DNA of 64,000 nt from Alligator mississippiensis. Taxonomy: Eukaryota; Chordata; Crocodylia; Alligatoridae. The notes beneath the pieces were generated by a model. It had not been told where the DNA came from. It searched no databases and worked only from the letters and a program-made list of their open reading frames with translations. Below, one piece after another: positions 32,713-44,364 of the stretch. The position numbers and the translations under genes are program-made. The first letter of the stretch is position 1; every line of letters starts with the position of its first letter. Location of the stretch: contig NC_081830.1 in NCBI RefSeq assembly GCF_030867095.1, positions 36,749,832-36,813,831 on the forward strand, in the 5' to 3' direction.

Positions 32713-32726
32713 GCTGCCATGGTAAC
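32713..32726. promoter_or_regulatory. RFX X-box
   Basis: GCTGCCATGGTAAC differs by one base from the palindromic X-box GTTGCCATGGTAAC bound by RFX factors, which control ciliary genes. CEP19 acts at the centriole and cilium base, so the site is probably functional for CEP19. Confidence 0.75.
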
Positions 32727-32834
32727 CGAGGGTGGTGGCGGCGCCAGGGTCTGTGTCCGGGGCTGCTCCGCTCTGTGCGTGTGCGCGTACGTGTGCGCCG
32801 CCTGCGGGCCGCGGGGCGCCTGGGGCCGCGGGGT

Positions 32835-32970
32835 GAGGAGCGCGACTTCAGCACGTACGTATCACGTGCGCACGCACGCACGCACATATGCTTACACTGC
32901 ACAAGCACACGCGCGTGCACACATATATGTATATTTGTGTGTGTGTATATGTATGTATGTGCATATACCT
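32835..32970. repeat. CA/TG/CG-rich microsatellite
   Basis: Alternating purine-pyrimidine repeats of ACGCACGC, ACACAT and TGTGTATG type extend from the edge of the CpG island. Confidence 0.8.
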
Positions 32971-32976
32971 ATATTA

Positions 32977-33290
32977 GAGCAGTGTTTCTCATCTAGCTGC
33001 CTTAGAAGCCCAGTGGGCCATGAGATGCTTTGAAGGGGGCATCCAGGTGTGAGGAGATACTTACACAGATAAAGGCAGACTTAGGCTTGTCCCTGCCCAG
33101 CCTGTCCCCCAGCACCCACTGCCCAGGTTTTCTGCAAGGAGGGCAGCATGGCAGGATAATAGATTAGGTTTGAAATGGGGCTCCCCTCAATTTACAAGAG
33201 TTACAGGGGGCACTTTCAGTCTCATGAGAGGTGCTTCGAGTCCTACAAGGGGTGTCTCAAGTCCCATGGAGGTGCCTCAAGTTCAAAAAC
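32977..33290. mobile_element. hAT-like fragment with short tandem units
   Basis: CAGTGTTTCTCATC looks like a hAT-type terminus. At 33190-33285 about four imperfect units of roughly 22 bases occur (GAGGTGCTTCGAGTC, GGTGTCTCAAGTC, GAGGTGCCTCAAGT). The right terminus is not certain. Confidence 0.4.
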
Positions 33291-34204
33291 AGCGAGAGCC
33301 TCTATATAAAAGACTCTCGACTTAAAAACATTTAAAATCTTTTCTATAATATTGTATTTTAACTATTACAAGGATACTTCAAATTCAGTCGTTGTATCTC
33401 AGCTTTTATATATGACAAGTGAAAGATTAAAGGGGTTTCTCTTAATTCTCTTTTTCAGTTTGTTTATGTTGAGGCTGTTTCACTGTGTTCCTGCTTCCTT
33501 CCTGATTTTGCAAAGGAAGTTCGTTTCTGGGCAAAGCTGATCATAGGGTCAGAGCTCTACAAAGCTAGATGCCATTCCTACAAACTTTTATCCATCTGCT
33601 TCACCTGAAACCTAGGATACACCCCATTGATTTGATTGGGACCAGTCATACATTTACAATTGAACACATGCACGAGTATTTGTGGGATCAAAACCTTTTG
33701 TATTGTGGGTCTTTATATGGCAACAAGCAAGAAAAAAAGGTGGCAGGGGTTTAATTGAAAAGAGCTTTTGTAAAATCCCAAAATTGTCAGGAGGACTTGG
33801 TAACAAGCAGTACCTGAAACTACTTCTGACACATTTCTCCATATAAATTGGATTTAGAGATGACACAACCCATCTAACAACATGACAGAGATTTACTGTT
33901 AGCTGCAGTAGCAGGGGTTTCTGATTTTGCTACTGGAGGAGCTGAAACTTAAGCCCCAAACTTTTTAACTGATCCAAATGGTCATGGATTTGTTACAATA
34001 TCGTTACATTCATTTGTTGTTACATGATGTTTTCCATGTATTTTTAATAGAAACTATCTTTAGGCTATTATTTCATTGCCCAGTACCCTTCTTTTGCCTG
34101 TAGCACAAACACTGTAGTACGCATAGGATAATTGAACAGTCCAGATTCAGAAGTAAAGTAGTGACAAACCTGCAAATGAGCAGTAGGGTGTCATACTCAT
34201 CAGC

Positions 34205-34395
34205 AGGGATCATAGTTTTCTCTGATAAAAAATCCCCAATTTTCAGATTTAAAAAACTAACCTAAAATCCACATATTTTTGTGATTAAAATGAAATGGTG
34301 TTTCATTTTAATCATGGAAAAATGTGGATTTTGGGTTACTTTTTTTAATCTGAAAATTGGGGATTTTTTTTTTTTCAGGGAAAACCAGGATCCCT
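34205..34395. repeat. Near-perfect long hairpin (MITE-like), CEP19 intron 1
   Basis: Arms of about 90 bases (34205-34295 and 34301-34395) pair around the loop TGGTG. The outer ends are AGGGATC and GGATCCCT, and the inner ends AAAATGAAA and TTTCATTTT. The only clear differences are poly(A)/poly(T) length and scattered substitutions. It ends about 130 bases before the CEP19 coding exon. Confidence 0.85.
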
Positions 34396-34523
34396 GCTCA
34401 CCACGGCCAGTTCAGCAAAGCACTTAAACCTTTAAGTCCTCTGAAGACAATGAGACTTACACACATTGTTATGTTCTTTGCAGCCAAGCCAGTTTCATTC
34501 ACACTTTCCTTTCTTCTTTGCAG

Positions 34524-34725
34524 GGCATGCTGAAACATCCACCTTAGCAGAGCTCTCTAAGGTTTTACTTGAATCAGCTGGAAGCAAGAGCTGAGATGAC
34601 CTGCACAGCAAAGAAATGCGGCATCCACTTTCAGCCCCCATCCATTATCCTCATCTACGAAGACCAGAACCAGGAGAAAACTCGCAAGCGCATCATGCCA
34701 ATCCGAAACTTCTCCAAGTTCTCAG
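34524..34725 (+). CDS. CEP19: CEP19 first coding exon
   Basis: The exon follows the acceptor TTCTTTGCAG, carries 72 bases of 5' UTR, the ATG at 34596 and 43 codons, and ends TCTCAG|GTACGG. It encodes the conserved N-terminal segment. Confidence 0.93.
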
Positions 34726-35822
34726 GTACGGTACATTTAATTTGAGCATCCCACGGGTCAGGGCTGTCGAACTGGCAGCCCTCAGGCCATACCCAAGGGT
34801 CACAGACTGCCAGTCCAGGCACCACTTCTGTTCTCCTGTTGCTGCTGCCAGAGTCTCCTGCCTGCACCCACCGTGGGAGCTGGGCAGAGTGGCACACACC
34901 CCCAGAGTGGCTGAAGAAGCCTACGGCTGGGGGAGATAGGATGAACCAGAGCCTCCTGCGGAGCCCAGAGGTGCCAGAGCAGGGGTCACCTGCTGTGCAG
35001 CAGAGGTCTGCTCAGCACAGCATGGTGCAGCAAGGGGATAGCACCTACGCAGTGCAGCATGGTACAGTGTGGGGGGTGAGGGCAGACAGGAAACCTGTGC
35101 AGTGCAGCACAGCAGGAGTACCCACACAGCATGCAGCCCCCCTACCACCACTGAGAAGTTGGACAGCCTTGCTGTAGGTCACTTCCCCAAAACAGCAAAG
35201 GGGAGAGTGGGTTGTTGACATGGTACTTCACTGAGTAGCGATAGGCTGCTTCTCACCAGCATTGCAGGAGAGTTTGTAGACTCCTTTTTGGAGATGGAAT
35301 ACCTAGCGCTGTCTAGCCTTGGGAGACCTGGAAGGCCACATCTCAAATGGAATAGTGGCACTCTGAGAGCAGCAGCATTCCCCCAAGAGAAAGAGCTTTG
35401 AAGAAACAGTATGTGTTGAAGTAGTACAGCCTCAAGCACTCCTTTGGGATCTTTTTTCAGATTGCAGCAGAGCTGCAGAACAACTGAAGAATAACCCTCG
35501 GCATAAGGCCTACCTGGAAAGTGTCTCATTGCGGCAGCTGCAGAAATTATACAGTTTGCTGAAAGGACACTTGAAGGGACAGAGTTTGGCCCAGAGTTTA
35601 GAACAGGTTCAGAGGGAAGAAGCCATTGACCCAGAAGAGGACATGAACAAGCTGGATGACAAGGAGCTGGCCAAAAGGAAAAGCATCATGGATGAGCTGT
35701 TTGAAAAGAATAGGAAGAAGAAGGATGACCCAGATTTCGTCTACAATGTTGAGGTTGTGTTCCCACAGGATGAACAGGTGGAATCCTGTGGCTGGGACGC
35801 AGAGTCAGATGAAGGGTTCTGA
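34596..35822 (+). CDS. CEP19: CEP19, centrosomal protein of 19 kDa
   Basis: CEP19 localises to the mother centriole and basal body. With FOP/CEP350 and RABL2 it helps recruit intraflagellar transport proteins for ciliogenesis. The coding sequence is split: 34596-34725 (43 codons plus one base) and 35461-35822, joined in phase 1 through an Asp codon, with GT-AG intron ends. The 163-residue product equals the human length. Landmarks are [72 protein letters not shown] and a C-terminal [11 protein letters not shown]. The start matches the human start. The gene diverges from PIGX. Identification rests on near-complete agreement with the remembered human protein. Confidence 0.97.
34759..35171. mobile_element. 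Non-autonomous hAT element in CEP19 intron
   Basis: CAGGGCTGTCGAACTGGCAG at the left and GAAGTTGGACAGCCTTG at the right are inverted termini. The interior has short GCAGTGCAGCA-type direct repeats (34995-35120). It fills most of the 735-base intron between the two coding exons. Confidence 0.6.
35461..35822 (+). CDS. CEP19: CEP19 last coding exon (coding part)
   Basis: The acceptor is TCTTTTTTCAG. It encodes [20 protein letters not shown] through a lysine/glutamate-rich helix ([20 protein letters not shown]) to [11 protein letters not shown] and TGA. Confidence 0.97.
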
Positions 35823-36420
35823 CAATGGACAAGGCTGCTTAGATGGACATTGTGTTCAGAGAGAGCCAAATTACTTTATCTATTACTGTATCAACCAGCA
35901 AAGCTATTTATAAAATACATCAGCGGTATACTTTATATTTGCAATTACAAAATCAGTGCCAATGATGTTTAAGCAGTTTGGTGCTTAAGACTGGTTAAAT
36001 GGTGTTTAGGTGAAGCTTGATGAAAGAGACATTGAGAAGATATGAATTATTTATATTTCTAAAGAGAATCTGTGGATTTGTAACTATAAAGTGAAATGAT
36101 TTAAAATCTCTTATTTTTTGTTCATATTTCAGTCAACTTTAGCAAGGAAACTAGACCGATCAGTTTTACTTCTTTATATTCAGTTTCACTTTGGTCTTTA
36201 TAATATTACAGTTGTAAATCTTTACATTTGGCTCAGAAGGAAACAAGCAGCCTCTTTTGCACATATACACTATTTATTATTACTGGTGTGTTTATGTAAT
36301 TTAATCTCTGCTCTGTGGACAAATCAATATTGCCATGCAAACCTTATTTCCAGATTTCCTGAGCTGTATTTAAATCTATAACCTCAGTTTTGTATTACTG
36401 TATATTTTTTGTATTCAAGA
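35823..36420 (+). other. CEP19: CEP19 3' UTR (end not determined)
   Basis: Unique AT-rich sequence follows the stop codon. I could not place a convincing poly(A) signal, so the true end may be farther right. Confidence 0.4.
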
Positions 36421-39400
36421 CACAAAATATTTGAAAAGCATGTTAATCTTGAAAGTACTGTTGGAAATGTGGTGCTTGAGAGTTTATACAAAGAGAATGA
36501 TTTGCTCCCCTCGCCTGCCCAGTGACGCACTCTGGAGAAATGATCACCAGCTAGCTCTGCAGCAATCTGCCTTAAATTGTCTTTCTCAGGCTTGCTTTCT
36601 TTTCTTTTTTCTTTTTTTTTTTTTCTAAAGGGGGGAGGGGGAGAAAATGATAAAGTCTTTAGCTCATTGTTATTCCAAAGCTGTTTTAAGCACTACTAGA
36701 GGGGAGCTCCTTGGGGTTGGGGCAGGGTGTTGTTCTGTACAACCATACTGCTAAAGACTTCCCAGACAGCAGTCTGCTTGCTGCAGAGAAATTTTTCCAC
36801 CTAGGTGAGTATTTATCCAGCCCCAAGGCTTTCATTTGCATCACTTTCTACCTCTAAACTGCTTGGCATTACTTGATCCTAATTGCTATGTTTTCTTGAG
36901 AACTTGGAAGATCAATGCTGGGAGTCTCTGGAAAATAATCCAACTCCAAAGTCTTCTTGGTACTGGATTTCCCCTAAGTTTGGGTATCTCCCATCTAGGA
37001 GTGAACAAGAAAATGGATGTTTGAGATGATCAGGAAAGGATTCACTCATTGTTTCAAGAACAAATTTATCCTTTTGCAACAAACTGAATTAAAACACAGC
37101 CAGTTTATTAACAAAACCTATAGAGCAACAGCTTAGGGGTACAGCAGTCTCTCTCATACATATGAAGTAAGAAAGCTGATTCAAGAGATTTTGATGAAGA
37201 TATAAGATGCCATGCAATATGAAACCAAACAAATAATGGACTGCATCCTATTTTAGATTCTGGGTTTCTCAACATGTCCTAAGGATATCAGTATTAGAGA
37301 CAGAAGTAGCAGAAATCTATCATTGCAGCATTTTCCTCCCGGGAAGATAAAAATAAACTTCCAGGAGATCTACTAAAGATGAAAGTGAGCAGAATCACCT
37401 AGCCTTTACGACTGTCACACATTAGCCATTGCTATGACAAGAAGAGATTTCAGTTCAAAATACTACCATTTTGGACTTGGGAGTTTGACATGGGTGTTCA
37501 CAAATTGTCTGTCATCCCTCCTTTCTGATGAAGATGATATTTTTACAGTTGTCCAATCACCTCTGATTGCCAAAACCCCTTTGAAACATGGCTTTGAGCA
37601 AACAAGAAGGAGCAATTAGAGCCACCAGAAAACTCCATAATCTAACTTACCATGCAATACAACCTTTAGTTCCAACTAGAGACCTATTTATAATAATATA
37701 AATATATAATACCTTATATATAGTATTATAAATTATATAATTTTTTAAAAAATCTTATTTTGCCTCCAGCTGAAAAACACAGCAAATCAGTGTATAAAGA
37801 TATTTGTCCGGATTCAATACAAACAATTTTGGTGAACACATTCTTTAAATTCTGTATAAGCTACCTGTTCTCAGGTCCAAAGAACCTGTGATCAGTGTAG
37901 ATACCATATCCCATGCAGAAGAATATAGCTGGACTTCGGAGAGACTTAATGAGAAATAATATGTGGCCCAAGGAATATAAACTGTTCCATGCAATGAACC
38001 ATAAAATTCACTTCTCCATTTTCAGCAAATTAATTTTTTGAAATAAGGTGTGTATTTAAGCAATAGGAAGGCAGAAAACGATTGGCACTGCTTAGACAAA
38101 AAAAAATTATCTAAAGGCCAGGCTTAGAGCAAAGATTTGACCTGTCCTCAGTTGCCATGGAGATGAGAACATCCCATTGCAAAGAATGATTGTTATAGAA
38201 GTTCCCACAGTATATTCCACGGGCTAGGCAGAATTTTCCCTTTCAGTGTGTGACATCCTGCCTTACACAAAAAACAGAACTACAACTTAACACCATTTTA
38301 TATGGCACTTGTATCCTTTTGCCCAAATAATGAGTGTATTAAAATGCATGCAACTTCTCAATGGCGTCTCAAATGAAGTCACACCATTCCAAGGTATATG
38401 AAGACAAAAAATAAAAAGCAAAGAAAAATGTGTAGTAGAGATCTGAGATTAAAGCCAAGTGTAATGCAATGAATTTGAGGGGGGAAAAAAGAGGCTGCCT
38501 ACCAGGAGAAGATTTGTCGCAGTGCTGCGTGGAACTGGGAAACTGAAACTGAACTTTGTCACACACAAACAAATTACTTTGAACAAGGCTCTAGAAAATA
38601 AGAGTTCCGGGTAGTGAATTCACGAAGTGATGGGTGGGAAATTTGGTGCTGGTTGTGTTACAAGGCAGAAATTCTGGCCCCTGGCCCCTATATGCTTGCA
38701 AAGCCGATGAAAGGGTGCTCAGATGAGAAGTCCCCTGGTGCCTGGTAGTGTTGTGGGCTGCCCCCAACTGGCTACTTGATTCTGTGCAAGGTCTTGTATT
38801 GCTCTCATCTCCACAGAAGCAGAGCTGCTTTCAGTAGTTCATTAAGCAGCTAACAGCAGTGGTTCACCCTCTCCGTAGGGTAAGAAGCATAATGGGTTAT
38901 TTTTAATAAACATTGTACTGAAAATTTATGTTAGAAAAGGCAGGGCAAAGAAGCGCACCTAGCACTTGGAGCAAAAAGGAGGGAGGTTTGTGGGGTCCTT
39001 AAGTCTGCAAATGGACTCTTGGAGGAACTTTCTAGGTCATTTTGGCTTCTCAAATACCCCAGAAACAAGACAAAAAGAAAGTTAAAGTCATGAAGAAGGT
39101 CAGATGACTATAGGTAGCACAAGCAGAACCTTGCTGTAGCCATGCAACTGCTGGCCTGTTGTCAGGGACTATCATAAGGACTGGTAAGGCACGGTACTAC
39201 TTGCACAGCAGGAAAAACTGACATCCACCCTAGTTCCTGACACCTGGTGCATCTTTAGGGATGTGATGAAGATCCCACTTGACAAATATGGCTACTCCAT
39301 GAGGGGGATGGAGTAACCCAACAATTCAAGTTTTACTTCAAGTCTTGAGGAAGGGTTATAAGAATAAGCGTCTGTGATGATGAGGCTATCAGGCAAGGCA

Positions 39401-41160
39401 GGGCTCTGGAGGGATTTGAGGATGGCAGATCTGTTGGCAATTTCCATAGATTTAAGGCCCCTCCTTTTCAGAGATGACCAGGATTAGGTTGCAAATCAGT
39501 GATGAGCCAGCAGAGGGTAGAGTGGCAAACCAGCAGCAGCTCTCTCCTGCTCCGGAGGAGAAAGTTGTATTGTAGTTGGAAGGAGGAAGTTACAGGAGCT
39601 GTGTGTGATCAGCTCAGCCAGGACTATTGTAGGGAATACAGGCCTGGAATTGCCAGGTGCTGGTACCCAGAGGGCGTAACAGCAGAAATGCCTACAGGAC
39701 TTGTGCAGCCACAGTGCACCGGGCACTGCCACAGACTGGCATGATACATGGACCCTGTGAACTGCTGTGCTCCCAGGTAAAGATTTCCAACACATACCTG
39801 CCTCTGCACATCCTGCCTGTACCCCAGCAGTATTAAAACTGTCTGCATCCCAGCTCTGGAAAGTGCAAGAGATGATGAAATCTCCTGTGTTCCACAGGAA
39901 GCAAAGAGGTTTCTAGCTCGCACTAAGCAATGAACTGAAACTAGGACAAGCCAAGCAGGAGATGCCTTGGCCAGGAGAGGAGGGAGAGAGAAGCACCCCA
40001 CTGAGAGAAGAGGTGCAGAGAAATTGGGCCACATGTGCATGCATAATGGTTGCTGTGAGGAGGCCCACATCAAGGGTGAGGAAGGGGACATTGCCAGGAC
40101 AGTGGAGAGAGAGAGAAAAACAGTCCAAACTGTTTTAAAACCCCAGAGGCCACAGGGAAAAATATTGAACCAGGGAATCTGTACAGGAACTCTCTGTACT
40201 TTCCATGGGAAACAGAATCAGTGTTTCCTGTAACCTTTCCAGAGAGCTTAAGCGCTGTTCATCCATAATCAGCCAGGCCACGCTGGCCCTGGGCCTCAGT
40301 CAAAGTCCTTAAGTAAGTATTTAACATTTAAGTGTGTGAGCAGTCCCACTGCCTTATGGGTTTACTTAAGGCCTTAACCACAGGAGTTGTTGCTTGATCT
40401 CAGGGCTAGCGGGAGAGAACAATCAAGACAGACTGAAGATGCAAGACACCCGCTGCTCAACCATCCTGCAGCACACAAACATCTGAAGTCACGCAGGAGC
40501 TTCCTCACCAGCACCCAGCCTCCTGATGCCACACCCAAGGAGACATGACTACACACATGGAACAAAAGACTGAAGAAAATACCCGACAGTGAAGAAAAAA
40601 AAAGTACATTCCAGCAGCAGAGTCCTTAGTACCAGGGGCTGACGAACCACCTCTGTACTGGAGTCACACATTCCAAGAAACTAATGAAGAAGTGGGGCTA
40701 TACCATTGGTTCAACCACCTGTAGCTGCCACAGAGCCTCAGAGTTTGCAACACCCACTGTAATGCCTGCTGCTCAAAGGCACACGTACAGTGAAAGATCT
40801 TGCAAAGTGCAATTTATGAGCACAAGCATGTGTAACAAAATGGTCAAATGTGGTGTAGAGACACGAAAAGAAGAATAAGGGCTAGTAAAGAGGTGTCACA
40901 GTCACTGCTCTCTCAACTAGCAATCACAGCTCTAACTCAATACAAGACTGGGGAGACCATACCATTTATGGAAGGGGAGCAGATGGGAGCATGCTCACAT
41001 GGGAAGACTCCAAGAGAGGACCGGTTCATGCACCCCATGGTAGGAAACAGGAGAAGAGTTTGTTCTTTTTAAATCTCACCATTGCTCACTTTCACTTGCC
41101 TGTTGTAGCAGGGATGGAGCATTGTTGTAGCTGTGATGGTCCAGGAAATGTTTTAAAAGT
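36421..41160. other. Intergenic stretch without recognised genes
   Basis: It contains homopolymer tracts (36597-36624) and AT-rich sequence near 37690-37750, but no conserved protein, RNA gene or clearly assignable transposon. Open frames at 39496-40128 have no recognisable domain. Confidence 0.35.
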
Positions 41161-41162
41161 AA

Positions 41163-41290
41163 GGCCTTTTTGTGGTATCTTATTGGCCCAACTGTATAGT
41201 CGGGGAGCTTTTGGGCATTAGGTGCCCTTCTTGAGGCCCTAAAGCTCATCCAGCTATACAGTTGGTCCATTAAAAGATCACAAAAAGCCT
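41163..41290. repeat. Penelope-like terminal inverted repeat
   Basis: GGCCTTTTTGTGGTATCTTA, then TTGGCCCAACTGTATAG on the left pair with CTATACAGTTGGTCCATTAA, then AAGATCACAAAAAGCC on the right. The centre GCTTTTGGGCATTAGGTGCC is typical of reptile Penelope-like ends. Confidence 0.65.
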
Positions 41291-42739
41291 TGCCTCTATC
41301 CACTAATTGTCATTCCCCATCTGGTGGTTTGTTTTTACCTGTAGTCGGGGCTCCCACCTCCCTCTCCTCCTCCAGGAGACTGCACATCTTTTTCCCCTGT
41401 CTAAGGCAGCACTCAAGATTCAGGTTGAAACAGACGTTGAATCTGAGGCAGCTCCAACTGTCCCGGGTTTTAATTTGGATTAGGACAGGAGTGTCACAAC
41501 CCTTTATGTACATCTCTCCCTTCAAAGCGGCCCCTCTCCAGCAGGCACAACCAGACAAGCTTTTCCCTAGAATGAACAGGAAGTGAGTTAAATGAGCTGC
41601 AATTAACATACAGACACAGCAACATGGGGAGCGGGAGGGAAAATTGTTAGTACATTTTATCTGGCTGACTTTTCAGGGACTTCAAGCAGAACAATGGGCG
41701 TGAGCTTCTGCAGGATCCCTCCACATACAGGCTAACTCGGGCTATGGTATGAGAGATTCTGAAATCCTGAATGTGGCCAGACTCTGGAAATAAATAAATA
41801 AACGGCCCCTTTCTGACAGATCCTTTTCCTGTTGTGGCAAGCTCAGGGCTCCAAACCTGAAGTCGATGACCCTGGCAGTCAGGTCCGCCTGCTGTGCTCT
41901 CTGGCCTCTGTCACACTTCCTGTTTCCCACCTGCCGCACTTGCAATATTACATGTTATGATGAATCCAGGAGGCTGCCTTTAGAAGCCAAAATAGCCCCT
42001 ATAAGTGCTCTCCCTCTTAACCAGTCCACTGGGCTTCTTTGCCCCCAGCACAGTTTCCCCAGGAACTAGCTTCTGCCTCTGCATGATGCATCAAGCCTCT
42101 GTTAGCTCTGCCTTAAGTTTACTGGACCCCAGACCCTGCCTTAGTTTCCCCAGGCCTCTGGCCCTATTGGGTCTCACACATCTCAGCTAGGAGCCCCTGT
42201 TACACTGTACTGAGCCATCACTTGAACATCAATAATACAGCTAGAAGTTATTGTTAAATATACTTCCTGTTAGCACTGCAAGGCCAAGGCAACTGAGGAG
42301 GAGTAACTGAAATTGGTTCCTTCATGTGCAAAAACAGAATTAGCCTGCAAAGTTCAAATCAATCACATATGTGCAAACCCACTGAAGACAATTCCAGGCA
42401 GTGATAAATTCATTTGGCCCACAGAATCTTTATTAATGGTTATGATGCAAGTGGAGGATAAGTCCAGCTTTTGTCTGGAACCCCAGGCTGAACTTGCATG
42501 CCTGGCCATTAGAAATCCATGTTTCACTTGTAAACAGAGAGATTAGATCTGGAAATCACTCAAAAGCAGGAAATACAGGACCTCCCTCCACATCCCCGCC
42601 CCAACCCAAATGACATTTTAACAAGTCATTTCAGGATAGAAGTAACTGTGCAACATGGAAAGAGGAGATCTTTTTTTTCTTTTAAACCTGTGTGCTTATT
42701 GCAGATTACTGCAGATGCAGAATGTTGCTTGCTCTAGTT

Positions 42740-43292
42740 TTCAGATGCATTTGGGAAGTGGTTATTCCCCTCTATTCGGCACTGGTGAGGCCACATCTGG
42801 AGTACTGTGTCCAGTTTTGGGCCCCCCACTACAGAAAGGATATGGACAAATTAGACAGAGTCCAGCAGAGGGCAGCAGAAATGGTTAGGGGGCTGGGGCA
42901 CATGACTTATGAGGAGAGGCTGAGGGAACTGATCTCATTTAGTCTGCAGAAGACTGATGGAGGATTTATTAGTATCCTTCAATTACGTGAAGGGTAATTC
43001 CAAAGAGGATGGAGCTGGACTGTTCTCAGTGGTGGCAGATGACAGAACAAGGAGCAATGGTCTCAAGTTGCAGCAAGGGTAGTTTAGGTTAGATATTAGG
43101 AAAAACTTTCTCACAAGGAGGGTAGTAAAGCACTGGAACTGACTGCCCAGGTGGAATCTCTCTCCTTACAGGTTAAGACCTGCGTACACAAAGTCTGGGC
43201 TGGGATGATCTAATTGGACGTGGTCCTGCTTTAAGCAGGGGACTAGATGACCTCCTGAGGTCCCTTTCAACCCTAATTTTGTATGATTCTAC
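42740..43292 (+). mobile_element. CR1 LINE, 5'-truncated 3' end
   Basis: It encodes [20 protein letters not shown] and [18 protein letters not shown] (42692-42997). The 3' end follows with GGACTAGATGACCTCCTGAG and GTATGATTCTA. The coding region is broken after about 42990. Confidence 0.92.
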
Positions 43293-43643
43293 ATTGCCTG
43301 AGTTATAGTTAAATAACAAATTAAGCCCAGTGTTAGTAATATGTGCAGTAACTCTTTGGTATGGTAGAATTAATATAATACTTAAAAACTGGGATTTCAA
43401 AGGGGGTAGGAAGGAATTTTACCTTGTGGTCAGGTTGGTATGGACTGTGGGGTCTTTTGTCTTCCTCTGTAGCAGGGGCCATGGCTTTCTATCTGGGATC
43501 TCTTGATCATATATTAACAACCTTTTACAGAAGATGCCTTGTTTCTTATGCTTTACCTGTGGCAAGTTAGGGTGTTATGTCTTGTGTCAGGGTTCATGGT
43601 AGTTTTACTAAGAGGTTAGATTATGGATTTTTATAGGATGGTT

Positions 43644-44078
43644 TGATTCATAGACATTAGGGCTGGAAGGGACCTCATAAGATCATCGAGTCCAGCCCCC
43701 TGCTCAAAGGGCAGGAAGTCGGCTATGGTCAAAGGATCCCAGCAAGATAAGCATCCAAATGTTTCTTAAAAGTGTCCAGAGTATGTGCTTGCACCAACTC
43801 TGGAGGAGGTGCTTTGCACCAACTCTGGAGGGAGTCTATTCCAGGCCTTGGGGGCTCGGACAGTAAAGAAGTTTTTCCTTATGTCCAACCTAAAACTGTC
43901 TTGCAGGAGTTTGTGATGGTTGGACCTTGTCATCCCTTGGGGTGCCCTGGTGAACAGGTATTCCCTCAGATCCTGATGCACAACCCTTATGTACTTATAG
44001 GCTGCTACCAAGTTGCCCCTGAGCCTGCGCTTCTCCAGGCTGAAGAGTCCCATAGCTCACAACCTCTCTTCATAAGGC
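43644..44078 (-). mobile_element. CR1 LINE fragment, 3' end
   Basis: The minus strand encodes EYLFTRAPQGMTRSNHHKLL and LDIRKNFFTVRAPKAWNRLP (44053-43766). It then gives the 3' end ending in CTATGAATC at 43644. It abuts a plus-strand CR1 tail at about 44079. Confidence 0.9.
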
Positions 44079-44364
44079 CTGTTTGGATAGGGATGATCCT
44101 ACCTCAGGCAGGGGGTTGAACTAGATGACCTCTGGTGGTCTCTTTCATCCTTAATTCATAGATTCATAGATGTTAGGGTCGGAAGGGACCTCAATAGATC
44201 ATCGAGTCCGACCCCCTGCATAAGCAGGAAAGAGTGCTGGGTCTAGATGACCCCAGCTAAATACTCATCTAACCTCCTCTTGAAAACCCCCAGGGTAGGG
44301 GAGAGCACCACCTCCCTTGGGAGCCCGTTCCAGACCTTGGCCTTAATTCTCTGTGATTCTATGA
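44079..44364 (+). mobile_element. CR1 LINE 3' tail, split by a second CR1
   Basis: The tail reads GGGGGTTGAACTAGATGACC, then TTTCATCCTTAATTC at 44143-44157. It resumes at 44341 with CCTTAATTCTCTGTGATTCT, then ATGA. The interrupting piece is listed separately. Confidence 0.85.
44158..44340 (-). mobile_element. Short young CR1 insertion with 9-bp TSD
   Basis: This 183-base, heavily 5'-truncated CR1 lies inside another CR1 tail and is flanked by CCTTAATTC (44149-44157 and 44341-44349). By eye it is almost identical to the 3' end of the CR1 at 57.9 kb, with about two differences. Confidence 0.85.

Larger units (their letters stand above)
32330..32860. promoter_or_regulatory. Bidirectional CpG-island promoter of PIGX (minus) and CEP19 (plus)
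   Basis: A CpG-dense block lies between the first recognised PIGX exons on the minus strand and CEP19 on the plus strand. It holds a minus-strand donor at 32520 and a candidate plus-strand donor GCGGG|GTGAGG with exon end at 32832. An RFX X-box sits at 32713-32726. CA/TG microsatellites flank it on both sides. The PIGX/CEP19 head-to-head arrangement is conserved in mammals. Confidence 0.8.

Noticed and set aside
32571-32720. Minus-strand frame starting MAAVGPPRS, considered as the PIGX N-terminus
   Set aside because: It stops before the donor at 32520 and is in the wrong phase. It also overlaps the X-box.
40240-40600. Possible tRNA or small RNA gene
   Set aside because: No cloverleaf-compatible A and B boxes with pairing arms could be found. 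None was found elsewhere in the window either.
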